NCBI GenBank assembly: GCA_023411225.1
Contig: JAEYPA010000184.1
Coordinates: 1-23,580 of the forward strand
DNA length: 23,580 nucleotides
From: Bacillota bacterium
Lineage (GTDB): Bacteria > Bacillota > Clostridia > Lachnospirales > Lachnospiraceae
Direction of reading: 5' to 3'
Made by a program: the position numbers and the translations under genes
In this document: positions 1 through 7,446 of the stretch, piece after piece
Position numbering within the stretch: position 1 is the stretch's first letter
How the letters are laid out: the number at the start of each line of letters is the position of its first letter
Notes under the pieces: model-generated
What the model saw: only the letters and a program-made list of their open reading frames with translations
Database searches by the model: none
Told to the model about the DNA's origin: nothing

Positions 1-4
1 AACC

Positions 5-49
5 AAAAGAAAAGCCACGGCGGATATTTTCCACCGTGGCTTTTCTTTT
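5..49. terminator. Bidirectional intrinsic terminator
   Basis: A perfect 16-bp inverted repeat (5-20 with 34-49) has a GC-rich core and A/T runs at both outer ends, so it can terminate transcription in either direction. It closes whatever lies upstream of the window and insulates the TetR/ABC cassette. Confidence 0.88.
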
Positions 50-109
50 ATCCTAATCTAAGATTACCATCTTGCCTTATTCTTAGTTGAATAAACTAAA
101 AAGTACTAG

Positions 110-138
110 TTGACATCCTCTTATTAACAGAGTATGAT
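110..138 (+). promoter_or_regulatory. Sigma-A promoter of the TetR/ABC cassette
   Basis: A TTGACA box (110-115) and a TATGAT box (133-138) are separated by exactly 17 bp, which is near consensus. Transcription should begin around 145, ahead of the TetR ribosome binding site (AGGAGG, 173-178). Confidence 0.8.
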
Positions 139-140
139 AC

Positions 141-170
141 ATGTGACTGAAATAATATTTTAAGTCATAT
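141..170. promoter_or_regulatory. Candidate TetR operator
   Basis: ATGTGACT (141-148) and AGTCATAT (163-170) form an inverted repeat with 7 of 8 positions matching and a 14-bp AT-rich centre. It spans the predicted transcription start and ends just before the ribosome binding site, a usual place for autoregulation by a TetR repressor. Binding is inferred from position and symmetry only. Confidence 0.4.
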
Positions 171-183
171 ATAGGAGGATGCA

Positions 184-762
184 ATGGCAAGAAGATTTAC
201 ACAACAGGAAAAACAAAATATCAGAACGAAGTTGCTTGCGGAATGCCAGAAAAGCTGGGCGAAATATGGGTATAAAAAAACAAGTATCGAGGAAATCTGT
301 TCAAAAGTTGGAATATCTAAAGGTGCTTTTTACTTGTTTTTTGAATCCAAGGAAGCGCTATTTACCGAAACTCTATGCATACTGCAGGATCACATGTATC
401 AGCTTACCGAAGGAATCTTAGAAAAACAACCAAACAAGCATGGATTTGCTCAAGCGCTGAAAGCATGCTATCGTGAGTATGATAAAAATTTTTTGATAAG
501 CGATATGCAGAGTGCGGATTTTCTCAGCTTTGCGAATAAGCTTTCTCCTGAGCAGCTTAGTGAAATTGAAAAAAACAGTCGTCATAGCGGAGAGCTGCTC
601 TTAAACAAATCATATTTGCAATTCTTAATCTATAAGGAGGAAGTAGCTTCAATAGTGATGTCTCTTCTCTCTATTGTTTCAATAAAAGAGCGTTTATGTT
701 ACGATCACTTTTTGGTCTTTGATTTCATGGTAGATAATTTAATTGATAAAATTTTAAAGTAG
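184..762 (+). CDS. TetR/AcrR family transcriptional regulator
   Basis: This 192-aa protein has the usual TetR layout. The N-terminal three-helix DNA-binding domain has its helix-turn-helix at about residues 33-52 (TSIEEICSKVGISKGAFY, followed by the typical FFESKEALF). A divergent all-helical C-terminal domain, which binds the ligand and dimerises, makes up the rest. The ATG at 184 is chosen because AGGAGG ends 5 nt upstream; an overlapping ATG at 179 in another frame gives only a shadow. The gene opens a cassette with an ABC ATPase 10 nt downstream, so it probably represses that exporter and itself until a toxic ligand binds. Neither the ligand nor the exported substrate can be read from the sequence. 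Confidence 0.93.
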   Translation: MARRFTQQEKQNIRTKLLAECQKSWAKYGYKKTSIEEICSKVGISKGAFYLFFESKEALFTETLCILQDHMYQLTEGILEKQPNKHGFAQALKACYREYDKNFLISDMQSADFLSFANKLSPEQLSEIEKNSRHSGELLLNKSYLQFLIYKEEVASIVMSLLSIVSIKERLCYDHFLVFDFMVDNLIDKILK

Positions 763-772
763 GAGAGACCTC

Positions 773-1498
773 ATGGAGTATGCAATAGAAATAAAAAATT
801 TAAAAAAAAGCTTTCAATCCCTAGAGATAATAAAAGGTTGTAATCTGTCTGTTCGTCCGAATGAAATTTATGGATTTTTAGGGGCAAACGGTGCGGGAAA
901 AACAACTGTTTTTAAAATGATAGCAGGTTTTCTTCATAAGGATGCAGGATCTATTCGTATTTTGGAATTTGATACCGAAAATCATCACAATCAAATTTTA
1001 AGAAGCGTAGGTTTATCTATAGAAACACCTATATTTTATGAGCATTTGAGTGCAAGGGAAAATATGGTAATTCACCTTGCATATATGAATGCCGAGGCAG
1101 ATATTCCAAAAGTCCTTTCGATGGTAGGCCTTGGAGATATTGATCTTCGCCCAGTATCGAAATTTTCTTTAGGCATGCGCGCACGCCTTGCAATAGCAAG
1201 AGCAATGATACATAACCCACGAATTCTGATTTTAGATGAACCCATTAACGGCCTTGATCCACAAGGTATTCGTGATATGCGGGAGTTGTTTAAAAAGCTA
1301 ACCGAGAAATATGGAAAAACTATACTCCTTTCCAGTCATGCGTTAAGTGAAGTAGAATATGTAGCCGATACAGTAGGAATTTTAGTAAATGGTATGGTTG
1401 CAAAACAAGTAAAAATGAAAGATATTAAAAATCAATATTCAAACGGCTTAGAGGATTACTATTTTGAGACAATAAAGGGGGCCGAAACGAATGAATAA
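773..1498 (+). CDS. ABC transporter ATP-binding protein (BcrA/drug-export type)
   Basis: This 241-aa cytoplasmic ATPase carries all nucleotide-binding motifs: Walker A GANGAGKTT (residues 37-45), signature SLGMR (132-136), Walker B ILILDE (151-156), D-loop around GLD (160-162), and H-loop His189. The region around residues 79-96 (VGLSIETPIFYEHLSARE) matches the bacitracin/lantibiotic-export ATPase subfamily, in which the Q-loop glutamine is typically replaced. The signature is a variant of LSGGQ, as is common in this subfamily. The start ATG has AGGAGAG 5 nt upstream. The stop codon overlaps the permease start by 8 nt, so translation of the two is coupled. It should power the ABC-2 permease encoded next; the substrate is unknown. 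Confidence 0.95.
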   Translation: MEYAIEIKNLKKSFQSLEIIKGCNLSVRPNEIYGFLGANGAGKTTVFKMIAGFLHKDAGSIRILEFDTENHHNQILRSVGLSIETPIFYEHLSARENMVIHLAYMNAEADIPKVLSMVGLGDIDLRPVSKFSLGMRARLAIARAMIHNPRILILDEPINGLDPQGIRDMRELFKKLTEKYGKTILLSSHALSEVEYVADTVGILVNGMVAKQVKMKDIKNQYSNGLEDYYFETIKGAETNE

Positions 1499-2182
1499 AC
1501 TAATTCGATTGGAACTGAAGCGATACAAACTAACTTCTTACTATATTGCTTTGGCCGTTATATGTATTGCGATGACAGGTTTTTTGTATATGGCAGCAAC
1601 AATGGCAAAGGTGGAAAATGATGTTGTATTCAGAGATTATAAAAATATTCTGAAGTTGCATACTGGAATAGCATTTCTTGTATTCTCAATTTTCTCGGTG
1701 GTGATGTGTTCAAAATTTATTATAGAGGACTATGGTCCCAAAAGGGTAATGCTGATGTTTTCTTATCCCATATCAAGAACAAAAATATTCATTGCAAAGA
1801 TGATTTTAATAACTGGATTTATTACACTGGGTTTTTTGCTGTCTACGCTCATACCAAACGTTTTGTTTTTTTGACGGAAAGCATAGTTCCTATTTTGGGT
1901 GGCAATATCACAATTGGTATTATTTCATCACAGATAATCAGTATTGTCACCTTTATTTTGATGCTTAGTTCTATCGGTTTCATTTCTTTAAGAATCGGAT
2001 TTATAAACAAATCTGTTTCTACAACAATTGTAACAGCAATTATATTGTCTGTTATTTTCGGAAACGTCCTGATGGGCTTGGGTACGAGTAGTTTTATGTT
2101 TATCGGTGTTGTGGGGTTATTTATTATCGGACTTGCATTTGCCTATTCAACAAATAAGCAAATTAATGAGATGGAGGTTTAA
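1491..2182 (+). pseudogene. ABC-2 type permease, interrupted by a -1 frameshift
   Basis: The first frame (1491-1874) encodes 127 residues with hydrophobic helices and stops at TGA 1872-1874, directly after a run of seven T (1866-1872). The reading frame from 1871 onward continues without a stop to 2182, giving about 103 more residues rich in transmembrane helices (from LTESIVPILGG to NEMEV). Joined at the T run, the product would be about 230 aa with roughly six helices, the normal size of a drug-export ABC-2 permease. The two halves are therefore one gene, needing one extra T or a -1 slip. Options are a real inactivating mutation, a sequencing error in the homopolymer, or transcriptional/translational slippage. 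The coupled ATPase and downstream small protein look intact. Confidence 0.85.
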
Positions 2183-2185
2183 ATA

Positions 2186-2365
2186 ATGAAAATAGGAATT
2201 ATATTAGGTATTATTCTGGGACTGTTTTTACTAGTCATTGGTGGCGTTGCATTTTTTGTTGCGAAAAGGCGAGATAAAAAGTGCAAATGGAGTGTATGGG
2301 TTTTACTTGCAGGTGTGTGTGCCCTTATTACTGCTGGTGCAAATGCACTAAGATTTCTTATTTAA
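2186..2365 (+). CDS. Small two-helix membrane protein of the ABC cassette
   Basis: A 59-codon ORF starts at ATG 2186, with GGAGG (2173-2177) 8 nt upstream, placed inside the end of the permease gene. It ends at TAA 2363-2365. The product has two hydrophobic helices (about residues 3-25 and 37-57) joined by a short basic loop (KRRDKKCK, 27-34), so both termini should lie outside and the loop in the cytoplasm. I do not recognise a family. Its position, with no gap after the permease and before the terminator, suggests a role with the transporter, such as an accessory or immunity-type subunit; that role is inference. Its intact frame and good ribosome binding site argue that the cassette was recently functional. 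Confidence 0.65.
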   Translation: MKIGIILGIILGLFLLVIGGVAFFVAKRRDKKCKWSVWVLLAGVCALITAGANALRFLI

Positions 2366-2430
2366 GCATTTTACTGGTTTTGATATAAAACGCTTCGCAT
2401 CTGAATTGAGCATATGACACATGGATGATG

Positions 2431-2466
2431 AATCCTGGAAGTTTTTTAGACTTCCAGGATTTTTTG
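2431..2466 (+). terminator. Intrinsic terminator of the ABC cassette
   Basis: An 11-bp perfect stem (2431-2441 with 2451-2461) containing the CCTGGAAG core is followed immediately by a T run (2460-2465). It ends the TetR/ABC/small-protein unit. Confidence 0.9.
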
Positions 2467-2628
2467 CTGTGAGAATGTCTAGGTGGATGATATCACTTGA
2501 GAAATAGTAAAATATTATTATAAATATAAAAATTAAGAATATACACCATATAATTGCATTTTTTCGTAGAAAACCTTACAATATACTTATGTTCGATTTT
2601 GATATATAAATGTATAAGAGGTGAATTT

Positions 2629-3615
2629 ATGAAAAAGATAAATTGGGGAATTATTGGTACAGGAGCAATTGCACATACTTTTGCCAATGCACTTTCGGAA
2701 ATAAAAGAAGCTAAACTTTATGGTGTGGCTTCACGTAATTTTGATAAAGCGAAGGCATTTGCTTCTGAGCAGAATGTAGCCCATGCGTATAGAAACTATG
2801 AAGAAATGATTGCAGATCCAATGATAGATGTTATTTATATTGGTACTCCTCACACAGAACATTATTCTCATACTATTGCTTGCCTAGTAGGGAAAAAACA
2901 TGTACTGTGTGAAAAACCCATTTCTATAAATAGTGAAGAAACTAAAACCTTAGTTCAACTTGCCAGAAAGAATAATATTTTTTTAATGGAAGCTATGTGG
3001 ACAAAATTTTTGCCGGTTACAGCATGTGTGAAGGAATGGATTGATTCTGATCGGATTGGCAAAATTCAATTTATGGATCTGAATTTTGGCTTTGCTGCAA
3101 AACGAGACTATAATTCTAGATTATTTAATCCTGATCTTGGTGGAGGCGCTCTATTAGATTTAGGTGTTTATTGTATCCAATATGCATCTTATTTAATGGA
3201 AAAGCTTCCTGATAAAATACAATCTACAATGCAAATTGGTATATCAGGAATTGATGAATTGACATCAATTACTTTTTCTTATGAGGAGGGTGCAATTGCT
3301 TTACTCAATTCATCCGTTACCACACGACTTGGTAGTAATGCAGTCATTATTGGTTCTAAAGGTAAGATTGTAATAGATAATTTTTATATGGCACAGAAAG
3401 CGTTAATTTATGATGAAGAGGACAATCTTATAGAAACATTTTTTGAACCTTTTATAACCAACGGTTATGAGTATGAGGCAATGGAAGTACATAGATGTAT
3501 TATGGAGGGTGAACTTGAAAGTACACGTAATCCATTAAAAACGACAATTGAAATGATGAATCTCATGGATTCTATTCGGAAGCAATGGAATCTTGTATAT
3601 CCAGGAGGAAGATAG
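2629..3615 (+). CDS. Gfo/Idh/MocA family NAD(P)-dependent oxidoreductase
   Basis: The product (328 aa) starts at ATG 2629, behind AGAGGTGA (2617-2624); a longer open frame reaches back to TTG 2554 but has no ribosome binding site. The N-terminal Rossmann fold begins at once, with GTGAIA around residues 10-15. The family EKP motif is at 95-97 with the conserved lysine Lys96. The C-terminal substrate domain contains GGGALLDLGVY (171-181). The segment MEAMWTKFLP (120-129) is characteristic of the dihydrodiol dehydrogenase/sugar dehydrogenase branch of the family. It probably oxidises or reduces a sugar or sugar-like alcohol in the cytoplasm; the substrate cannot be read. It is coupled to the next gene, whose ribosome binding site lies within its last codons. 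Confidence 0.93.
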   Translation: MKKINWGIIGTGAIAHTFANALSEIKEAKLYGVASRNFDKAKAFASEQNVAHAYRNYEEMIADPMIDVIYIGTPHTEHYSHTIACLVGKKHVLCEKPISINSEETKTLVQLARKNNIFLMEAMWTKFLPVTACVKEWIDSDRIGKIQFMDLNFGFAAKRDYNSRLFNPDLGGGALLDLGVYCIQYASYLMEKLPDKIQSTMQIGISGIDELTSITFSYEEGAIALLNSSVTTRLGSNAVIIGSKGKIVIDNFYMAQKALIYDEEDNLIETFFEPFITNGYEYEAMEVHRCIMEGELESTRNPLKTTIEMMNLMDSIRKQWNLVYPGGR

Positions 3616-3616
3616 C

Positions 3617-4183
3617 ATGCAGAATGATAAGTGGGTGGTGCAGTGCTTTTCTTTTGCTAACAGTAATGATTATGAAAAGGCAAAAAAAGAACAAGAGACC
3701 GTTGCATATATCAAATCAAATACTAATTTATCTAACATAAAGGTAGTAGCCAAGTTGTATTCTAGTCTGATAGAGAAAGAAACCTTTGATACCATTATTG
3801 GGTATACCTTTCTTCAGGAATTACGTCAGTTACTTCTTTCTCAAGACATGATAACGGAGGTTGCTCTTCCTTCAATACCGATTGTCGCAAAGGATGCAAA
3901 ACTCTTAAAAGAAACTGTAGCCAACGAACAATTAGAAAAATACAAAAATTTATACGAAAAAACATCCCGTAAAAAGAAAATTAGCTTATATGCAAACTTT
4001 TTTTTGGCTACAATTGTAATAATCATGATGATATTATCTGTTATGACTAAGAATCAAGCTAATGGCAAGTTTGAAGAAAAGATTCTCAATCAGTATGCCT
4101 CCTGGAAGCAGGAGTTAGAACAAAAAGAGGACGAATTGGCCCAAAGGGAAAATCAATTAAATCAATTGCAGGTAGATAAATGA
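3617..4183 (+). CDS. Single-pass membrane protein with C-terminal coiled coil, unknown function
   Basis: This 188-aa protein starts at ATG 3617, one nt after the oxidoreductase stop, with AGGAGGA at 3603-3609; the frame also opens at TTG 3593 but without a binding site. I do not recognise a family. Residues 1-120 are soluble and mixed in composition, ending in a basic patch (RKKK, 118-121). One transmembrane helix follows at about 122-143. The tail (150-188) is rich in Glu, Gln and Lys with heptad-like leucine spacing, so it is probably a short coiled coil outside the cell. The basic patch before the helix predicts the N-terminal domain is cytoplasmic. Tight coupling suggests co-expression with the oxidoreductase, but a functional link is only inferred. 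Confidence 0.82.
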   Translation: MQNDKWVVQCFSFANSNDYEKAKKEQETVAYIKSNTNLSNIKVVAKLYSSLIEKETFDTIIGYTFLQELRQLLLSQDMITEVALPSIPIVAKDAKLLKETVANEQLEKYKNLYEKTSRKKKISLYANFFLATIVIIMMILSVMTKNQANGKFEEKILNQYASWKQELEQKEDELAQRENQLNQLQVDK

Positions 4184-4198
4184 TTTAATTTGGACAGA

Positions 4199-4227
4199 TT
4201 TTCACAATTTCTTCATAGATGTATGAT
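4199..4227 (+). promoter_or_regulatory. Candidate promoter and operator of the two-component genes
   Basis: A TATGAT box (4222-4227) lies 66 nt before the response regulator start, with a weak -35 (TTTTCA, 4199-4204) 17 bp upstream. TTCACA (4201-4206) and TTCATA (4212-4217) are a direct repeat with 11-bp periodicity, the spacing typical of OmpR/PhoB-family operators. This suggests autoregulation. The call depends on short motifs in AT-rich DNA. Confidence 0.35.
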
Positions 4228-4292
4228 AGTTTAGAAGTATTAAAAGTGTAGAACGTTTCATATATTTCTTTGTTGGAAAGGATATGGTATAA

Positions 4293-4970
4293 ATGATGAA
4301 TGGCTTAAAGATTCTTGTTGTAGATGATGAAAGCAGAATGAGGAAATTAGTTCGTGACTTTTTGGTAAATAATAATTATGAAGTAATTGAAGCTGAAAAC
4401 GGTGAACAGGCAGTAGATATATTTTTTGAGACTAAGGATATTTCTTTAATTATATTAGATGTTATGATGCCTAAGATGGATGGTTACCAAGTTTGTCGCG
4501 AGATTCGGCAATACTCCAAGGTTCCAATTATAATGTTAACAGCAAAAAGTGAAGAAAGAGATGAACTACAGGGTTTTGAGTATGGAGTAGACGAATATAT
4601 ATCCAAGCCATTTAGTCCAAAAATTCTTGTTGCCAGAGTAGAAGCTGTACTTCGTCGCACCAATAGTGATGAAAATCTCACTTATGAAGTAGGTGGTATT
4701 ACCTTGGATAAATCTGCTCATATGGTAAAGATAGATGGGAAAGAGATAGAGCTTAGTTTTAAGGAGTTCGAATTATTAACATACTTTATTGTAAATCAAG
4801 GTGTTGCCTTATCCAGAGAGCGTATTTTAAATAATGTTTGGAATTATGATTACTATGGAGATGCAAGAACTATAGATACCCATGTTAAAAAATTACGCAA
4901 TAAAATGGGTGATAAGGGCGATTATATTAAAACTATATGGGGAATGGGATATAAATTTGAAGTTATTTAG
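4293..4970 (+). CDS. OmpR/PhoB-family response regulator
   Basis: The 225-aa protein has an N-terminal receiver domain (about 5-120) with the acidic pair Asp11/Asp12, phosphoacceptor Asp56 (ILDVMMPKMDG), Thr83 and Lys105. A C-terminal winged-helix DNA-binding domain spans about 128-225 and ends with the usual RTIDTHVKKLRNKMG and IWGMGYKF segments. The length is normal for the family. ATG 4293 is preferred over ATG 4296 because AAAGGA (4277-4282) is closer to usable spacing. The partner kinase follows 17 nt after the stop, so the pair is one operon. It should bind DNA as a phosphorylated dimer; its regulon is not evident, although the adjacent lipoprotein or oxidoreductase unit could be targets. 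Confidence 0.96.
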   Translation: MMNGLKILVVDDESRMRKLVRDFLVNNNYEVIEAENGEQAVDIFFETKDISLIILDVMMPKMDGYQVCREIRQYSKVPIIMLTAKSEERDELQGFEYGVDEYISKPFSPKILVARVEAVLRRTNSDENLTYEVGGITLDKSAHMVKIDGKEIELSFKEFELLTYFIVNQGVALSRERILNNVWNYDYYGDARTIDTHVKKLRNKMGDKGDYIKTIWGMGYKFEVI

Positions 4971-4987
4971 GAATGGAGGAAGTAATT

Positions 4988-6517
4988 ATGAAGCATTCCA
5001 TTCGAGTTAAAATGATAATAAGCTTAATTGTCTTGTTATTAGCTTCTATTCTTATATTTTGGTTCCTTAATGTTAAGTTCTTACCAGACTATTATGTAAA
5101 TTATAAGGTAAAGACAATAGAAGAAACACGCAAGGAAGCAGAAAATATCTTTGTGAAGTATTTAGCTAGTGGTGATTTTGATAAAGTGAATAAATTTTCT
5201 AGGGACATTGGTAAACTTGAGGGACATAATAACGTATCAATTAATATTTTTAGATTACAAAATAATTCTTTATTTAATCAAATGCTATACTCTACAGAAT
5301 ATCCTCTTAATATGAGTGGAACACAGACGAAAATTATGTTAGACAGGGTAAACAATTTCTTTAAGTCAGATTCTGGTGCTGATGTAGAACAATTAATTTA
5401 TACCAATGACTACCGCCTAATTAAGGTTTATGATGCGACTTCCCAGACCTATTATATAGATTTATTTGGTGTGATAAATTACTCTAGGCAGTTTATATAT
5501 ATTCGTTCTAATTTGGATGGAATCTATGAAGCAGTCAACGTATCAAATCGTTTTTTGTTTTATGTAGGTCTAATTGTTGTAATAGTAGGCAGTATTGTCA
5601 TGTTGTTGATTTCTAATAATTTTACAAAACCTATATATGATCTTTCACATATTGCTTATGCTATGTCTAATCTAGATTTCTCTATCAAGTATGAGGATAA
5701 AAGAAAGGATGAACTGGGGCTATTAGGTAATAGTATTAATACAATGTCTGAACAACTTGAACATACTATTTCAGAGTTAAAGTCTGCTAATAATGAGCTA
5801 CAAAAGGATATTGCTAAAAAGGTAGAAATAGAAGAAATGCGTACAGAATTCCTTTCTAATGTAACTCACGAATTAAAAACCCCAATTGCATTGATTCAAG
5901 GTTATGCAGAAGGGCTGAGGGACAATATTTCAGATGATGCTGAGAGTAGAAATTTTTACTGTGAGGTTATTATGGATGAAGCAGTAAAAATGAATGATAT
6001 GGTAAAAAAACTACTTAGTTTAAATCAAATAGAGTCAGGAAATAATGCTATCGATTTTAATCATTTTGATATTATTCCTGTAATTAAATCTGTAGTGCAA
6101 TCCTTTGACATCGTTGGACAGCAAAAAAATGTAAAATTTATTTTTGATGACACAAAAGAACAATATGTTTGGGCAGATGAATATATGATGGAAGAGGTGA
6201 TTACTAACTATATTAGCAATGCCATAAACCATGTGAAAGAACCAAATAGGATTGAGATAAAGACACAGATAGTTAAAGATGGAATTGTTAGGGTATCGGT
6301 TATAAATTCAGGTGACCCAATACCGGAAGAGGATATTGATAATATATGGAGAAAATTCTACAAGGTTGATAAGGCCAGAACTAGGGAGTATGGAGGCAAC
6401 GGTATAGGACTTAGTATTGTTAAGGCTATCATGGATGCTCATAACCAACACTATGGAGTTACTAATTTAGATAGTGGTGTTGAATTTTGGTTTGAATGTG
6501 ACGGCCGAACCAATTAG
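4988..6517 (+). CDS. Membrane sensor histidine kinase
   Basis: This 509-aa kinase starts at ATG 4988 with GGAGGA 7-8 nt upstream; an in-frame ATG at 4973 overlaps that binding site and is unlikely. The order is: transmembrane helix 1 (about 7-28), an extracellular sensor region (about 30-187) with no domain I recognise, helix 2 (188-209), and HAMP (210-262). Then come HisKA with phosphorylated His294 (NVTHELKTPIALIQGY) and a HATPase domain with N-box Asn407/Asn411, the NSGDP box (440-444), and the GGNGIGLSIV box (469-478). All catalytic motifs are present. It signals to the response regulator encoded just upstream. The stimulus is unknown; the large extracellular loop suggests an envelope or extracellular cue. 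Confidence 0.95.
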   Translation: MKHSIRVKMIISLIVLLLASILIFWFLNVKFLPDYYVNYKVKTIEETRKEAENIFVKYLASGDFDKVNKFSRDIGKLEGHNNVSINIFRLQNNSLFNQMLYSTEYPLNMSGTQTKIMLDRVNNFFKSDSGADVEQLIYTNDYRLIKVYDATSQTYYIDLFGVINYSRQFIYIRSNLDGIYEAVNVSNRFLFYVGLIVVIVGSIVMLLISNNFTKPIYDLSHIAYAMSNLDFSIKYEDKRKDELGLLGNSINTMSEQLEHTISELKSANNELQKDIAKKVEIEEMRTEFLSNVTHELKTPIALIQGYAEGLRDNISDDAESRNFYCEVIMDEAVKMNDMVKKLLSLNQIESGNNAIDFNHFDIIPVIKSVVQSFDIVGQQKNVKFIFDDTKEQYVWADEYMMEEVITNYISNAINHVKEPNRIEIKTQIVKDGIVRVSVINSGDPIPEEDIDNIWRKFYKVDKARTREYGGNGIGLSIVKAIMDAHNQHYGVTNLDSGVEFWFECDGRTN

Positions 6518-6522
6518 TGAAG

Positions 6523-6558
6523 TATAAGGCTATTTAGTGTAAACTATGTAGCCTTATA
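6523..6558 (+). terminator. Probable terminator after the kinase gene
   Basis: A perfect 10-bp inverted repeat (TATAAGGCTA, 6523-6532, with TAGCCTTATA, 6549-6558) lies 5 nt after the stop. The loop is 16 nt and the downstream T tract is weak, so termination may be partial. Confidence 0.6.
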
Positions 6559-6620
6559 TTAGTAAATTATTTAATTATTCGATATATATTACGTAAATAT
6601 TCCAAAAATATATATTATGA

Positions 6621-6649
6621 TTGTTTTCAACTTAATTTAGTGATAAAAT
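6621..6649 (+). promoter_or_regulatory. Candidate promoter of the lipoprotein gene
   Basis: TTGTTT (6621-6626) and TAAAAT (6644-6649) are spaced by 17 bp, 35 nt before the lipoprotein start. The match to sigma-A consensus is moderate. The DNA is very AT-rich, so chance matches are likely. A 9-bp AT-only inverted repeat lies just upstream (6582-6590 with 6607-6615). Confidence 0.4.
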
Positions 6650-6683
6650 TATTATAAAGATATCTTGAACATAGGAGGCCCAT

Positions 6684-7418
6684 ATGAAGAAAAAGTTTAT
6701 AATTGCGTTGGTTCTAATGGGTTGTTTCTGTACAGCGTGTTCTTCAAATATTCCATTAGATGATTCGAATACTGAAGTAGTTGCTGAATATATGGCAGAA
6801 TTATTGTTACGTTATGGATCCGACACACCGGACAAACTTGCGAATGCACAACCTACATTAAAAGCAACCGTAACTCCTGATGTAGATATAACACCAACGT
6901 CCAAACCAACGCCTACACCAACGTCCAAACCAACATCCAAACCAACGCCTACACCAGTAGCTTCTAATAAAGCTAATGATAAGATGAAAAGTCTTGTTGC
7001 TCATACAACACCGGTTAAGTTGGATGATATTTTTGGATTTAAAGACGTAACAATAAATGTAAAGGATGGTAAAGAATATTCTTCTTATCCAGAGAATGCC
7101 TCTGCGTATAGTGTTACAGCAAATGAAGGCCATAAATTATTTATTATAACATTGTCTGCTATGAATGGAAGTAATAAGGCTGTGGATTTTAATTTAGAGA
7201 AGAAGGGTGTTACATATTATCTATATGTGAACGGGAAATGGTATCAATCTTTAACAACAATCTTAGAAAATGATGCCCAGTACTTGAACGTAAACCTACC
7301 AAAAGGTAAAAGCTCAGATTTTCTAGTTGCCTTTGAGATAGAAGAAAATCTTAATACTAAAGATGCTTATTTAATCACGTTACAGGGAACCAATTCTTGT
7401 GAGATAAAATTAAAATAA
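6684..7418 (+). CDS. Lipoprotein with Thr/Pro linker and DUF4352-like domain
   Basis: This 244-aa protein starts at ATG 6684 (AGGAGG at 6673-6678). The signal sequence has a KKK n-region, a hydrophobic core (5-13), and cysteines suitable for lipidation at Cys19 (CTAC followed by SSN) or Cys14 (LMGC). It should therefore be anchored on the outer face of the membrane. A Thr/Pro/Ser/Lys linker occupies about 70-93 and is encoded by tandem DNA repeats. The C-terminal part (about 110-244) resembles the beta-sandwich DUF4352/DUF5067 domains seen in Firmicute lipoproteins: an ordered ITLSAMNGSNKAVDF strand, then a YYLYVNGKWY segment and a late SDFLVAFEI strand. That domain match is by eye. Function is unknown. 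A small PH-like gene follows in the same unit. Confidence 0.85.
   Translation: MKKKFIIALVLMGCFCTACSSNIPLDDSNTEVVAEYMAELLLRYGSDTPDKLANAQPTLKATVTPDVDITPTSKPTPTPTSKPTSKPTPTPVASNKANDKMKSLVAHTTPVKLDDIFGFKDVTINVKDGKEYSSYPENASAYSVTANEGHKLFIITLSAMNGSNKAVDFNLEKKGVTYYLYVNGKWYQSLTTILENDAQYLNVNLPKGKSSDFLVAFEIEENLNTKDAYLITLQGTNSCEIKLK
6891..6956 (+). repeat. Tandem repeats encoding the Thr/Pro linker
   Basis: A 24-bp unit starting ACACCAACGTCC (6891-6914) is repeated from 6915, with a 12-bp partial copy inserted before the final CAACGCCT. The units encode TPTSKPTP-like steps. In-frame repeats like this change length by slippage and keep the linker open. Confidence 0.8.
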
Positions 7419-7446
7419 TTCTATTATATGATGAAGGAGTATGATT

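Noticed and set aside
6582..6615. 9-bp inverted repeat before the lipoprotein promoter
   Set aside because: Both arms consist only of A and T in a very AT-rich gap, so chance is a sufficient explanation.
6858..7133. Minus-strand ORF of 91 codons rich in Arg/Trp/Cys
   Set aside because: It is the mirror of the Thr/Pro repeat linker of the lipoprotein; the repetitive composition follows from that, and there is no ribosome binding site.
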